This document shows positions 6,846-7,718 of a stretch of DNA of 7,718 bases, piece after piece. The stretch comes from a bacterium (GTDB lineage Bacteria > Bacteroidota > Ignavibacteria > Kapaibacteriales > Kapaibacteriaceae): the NCBI GenBank assembly GCA_020050895.1, contig JAGVJW010000171.1, positions 1 to 7,718 on the forward strand. Direction: 5' to 3'. The translations under genes were made by a program, and so were the position numbers. Under the pieces are notes generated by a model. The model was not told the DNA's origin. It saw only the letters and a list, made by a program, of their open reading frames with translations, and ran no database searches. Within the stretch, counting starts at the first letter, position 1. Every line of letters begins with the position of its first letter.

Positions 6846-7457
6846 TTACGGAGTGAGAATTTCTTTACTAACAATGTTGAGATTTTCATCCAGCTCATAG
6901 ATAATGGGAACGCCTGTGGCGATTTCAGTTTTGAGAATTTGTTCAGGTGCAAGATGTTCAACGAACATGATGAGTGCACGAAGTGAATTGCCATGTGCAA
7001 CAACAAGAATGTTCTTACCGGATTTTAACATCGGTAGAATGAATTCATCGAAATACGGAGCAACGCGAGCTCTCGTGTCTTTGAGTGATTCGCCGTTTGG
7101 CGGAGGAACATCGTAGGATCGTCTCCAGATATGAACCTGCTCAGCGCCATACTTGGCAGCAGTTTCCGCTTTGTTGAGACCCTGGAGGTCGCCATAGTGT
7201 CTCTCATTCAAAGCCTTATCGCCATAGATCGGCAGGTCATGCTTTCCGGCGGCTTTCAGCGTAATGTCGGTAGTATGTGTTGCGCGAATAAGAGCCGATG
7301 TGAATACAACATCTATTGGCAAGTCTTTTAGCAAGACACCGGCAGCCCGTGCTTCCGCCTCCCCCTTTGGAGAAAGATCGATATCGATCCACCCGGTAAA
7401 ACGATTTTCAAGATTCCATTGTGATTCTCCATGCCGGAGAAGTATCAGCATTGGCAT
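6846..7457 (-). CDS. gpmA: 2,3-bisphosphoglycerate-dependent phosphoglycerate mutase
   Basis: This 203-residue cytoplasmic glycolytic/gluconeogenic enzyme interconverts 3- and 2-phosphoglycerate through a phosphohistidine. It belongs to the histidine phosphatase superfamily. The motif LLRHGESQWN places the phosphorylated histidine at H9 (R8 beside it). FTGW lies at 21-24, TSALIRA brings R59, the acid residue is E85 in ALNERHYGDLQG, and the second histidine is H155 in VVAHGNSLR. WRRSYDVPPP at 111-120 is the substrate-loop region typical of true dPGMs rather than general phosphatases. Many relatives are 230-250 residues, so this is the short form lacking the C-terminal tail. The start is ATG 7457; a second in-frame ATG lies two codons later. 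An AAGGCGG stretch at the end of the upstream gene may serve as a weak ribosome site. It sits 5 bases after the epimerase gene and 4 bases before the TldD-like gene. Confidence 0.95.
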   Translation of the reverse strand: MPMLILLRHGESQWNLENRFTGWIDIDLSPKGEAEARAAGVLLKDLPIDVVFTSALIRATHTTDITLKAAGKHDLPIYGDKALNERHYGDLQGLNKAETAAKYGAEQVHIWRRSYDVPPPNGESLKDTRARVAPYFDEFILPMLKSGKNILVVAHGNSLRALIMFVEHLAPEQILKTEIATGVPIIYELDENLNIVSKEILTP

Positions 7458-7462
7458 ATTAT

Positions 7463-7718
7463 TTACCGCCTTGTCGAATTAGTGCACAGTTCCATCAGCA
7501 CTCCGCCTGTCGATGTTGGATGCAAGAATGCAATCAGCATTTCATGGGCACCGTAAACTGGGTCTTTGTTAATTAATCGAATGTCGTTGGCTGACAAACG
7601 TGCAAGGTCATCCTCCAACGCGTCTGATGTAAATGCAAGATGATGCACACCTTCACCCCGTGTGCTCAGGAACTTCGTTATTGGTGACTCTTCGTTGATG
7701 GGCGCCGTTAGCTCTATA
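7463..7718 (-). CDS. mce: Methylmalonyl-CoA epimerase, C-terminal part (5' end outside window)
   Basis: The last 84 residues are visible; the gene starts beyond position 7718 and stops at TAA 7465-7463. The product interconverts (2R)- and (2S)-methylmalonyl-CoA in the cytoplasm, linking propionyl-CoA metabolism with succinyl-CoA. The visible part is the second half of a vicinal-oxygen-chelate (glyoxalase-like) fold. It shows the typical block SPITKFLSTRGEGVHHLAF, whose histidine pair contains one metal ligand. The ending IAFLHPTSTGGVLMELC supplies the family's final metal-binding glutamate in MELC. The family is usually about 130-150 residues, so roughly the first 50-60 are missing. gpmA follows after 5 bases, suggesting shared transcription. 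Other VOC-family enzymes are possible, but the LHPxSTGGVLxELC ending is characteristic of this enzyme. Confidence 0.9.
   Translation of the reverse strand, partial: IELTAPINEESPITKFLSTRGEGVHHLAFTSDALEDDLARLSANDIRLINKDPVYGAHEMLIAFLHPTSTGGVLMELCTNSTRR

Noticed and set aside
6842..7006. N-terminal extension of the TldD-like frame by 55 residues
   Set aside because: It lies entirely within the gpmA coding region, has no family similarity, and would bury the signal peptide that begins at ATG 6841.
7376..7389. 14-bp palindrome GATCGATATCGATC
   Set aside because: It falls in the conserved gpmA segment WIDIDLS, where Ile-Asp codon repeats create the palindrome; no regulatory role is needed to explain it.
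1..7718. CRISPR arrays, tRNA/rRNA genes, insertion sequences, phage or toxin-antitoxin genes
   Set aside because: Coding sequence covers nearly the whole window, with no regular short repeats, no transposase motifs and no cloverleaf-like sequence noticed; the only sizeable gap is 130 bases at 3325-3454.

Overview
The window carries seven protein-coding genes, all on the minus strand, so transcription runs from position 7718 towards position 1. The first gene (at the 7718 end) and the last (at the 1 end) run off the window. The organism is most likely a member of the Bacteroidota/Chlorobi (FCB) group. The main reason is that the secreted metalloprotease at 1266-2900 ends in what looks like a type IX secretion C-terminal sorting domain. 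Fibronectin-like secreted proteins, scarcity of strong Shine-Dalgarno sequences and balanced base composition agree with this. Ignavibacteria or Kapabacteria would fit, but this placement is inference, not proof.

Region 1 (7718 to about 3421): the 3' end of a methylmalonyl-CoA epimerase gene, then a short-form 2,3-bisphosphoglycerate-dependent phosphoglycerate mutase (gpmA), then a 1128-residue secreted protein made of two tandem TldD/PmbA-like metallopeptidase units. Gaps are only 5 and 4 bases, so the three are probably co-transcribed. A perfect 11-bp inverted repeat at 3421-3447, 7 bases past the last stop codon, closes this unit as a likely terminator.

Region 2 (about 3420 to 1): after a 130-base intergenic gap come a small secreted fibronectin type III-like protein, a secreted HExxH metalloprotease with a sorting tail, an ABC transporter ATPase resembling CcmA, and a lipoprotein-like lytic transglycosylase truncated by the window edge. 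Junctions are a 4-base gap, a 4-base ATGA overlap and a 52-base out-of-phase overlap, which indicates a translationally coupled operon. Three of its four products are predicted to be exported and to act on the envelope or outside the cell.

The most notable item is the giant TldD-like protein. Its first half keeps the HExxxH zinc motif and a late cysteine. In its second half all of those residues are replaced (A, Q, R, no Cys). It therefore looks like a secreted one-chain version of the cytoplasmic TldD (active)/TldE (inactive) heterodimer. No RNA genes, CRISPR arrays, insertion sequences or phage genes were seen, and there is no gene-free stretch above 300 bases.
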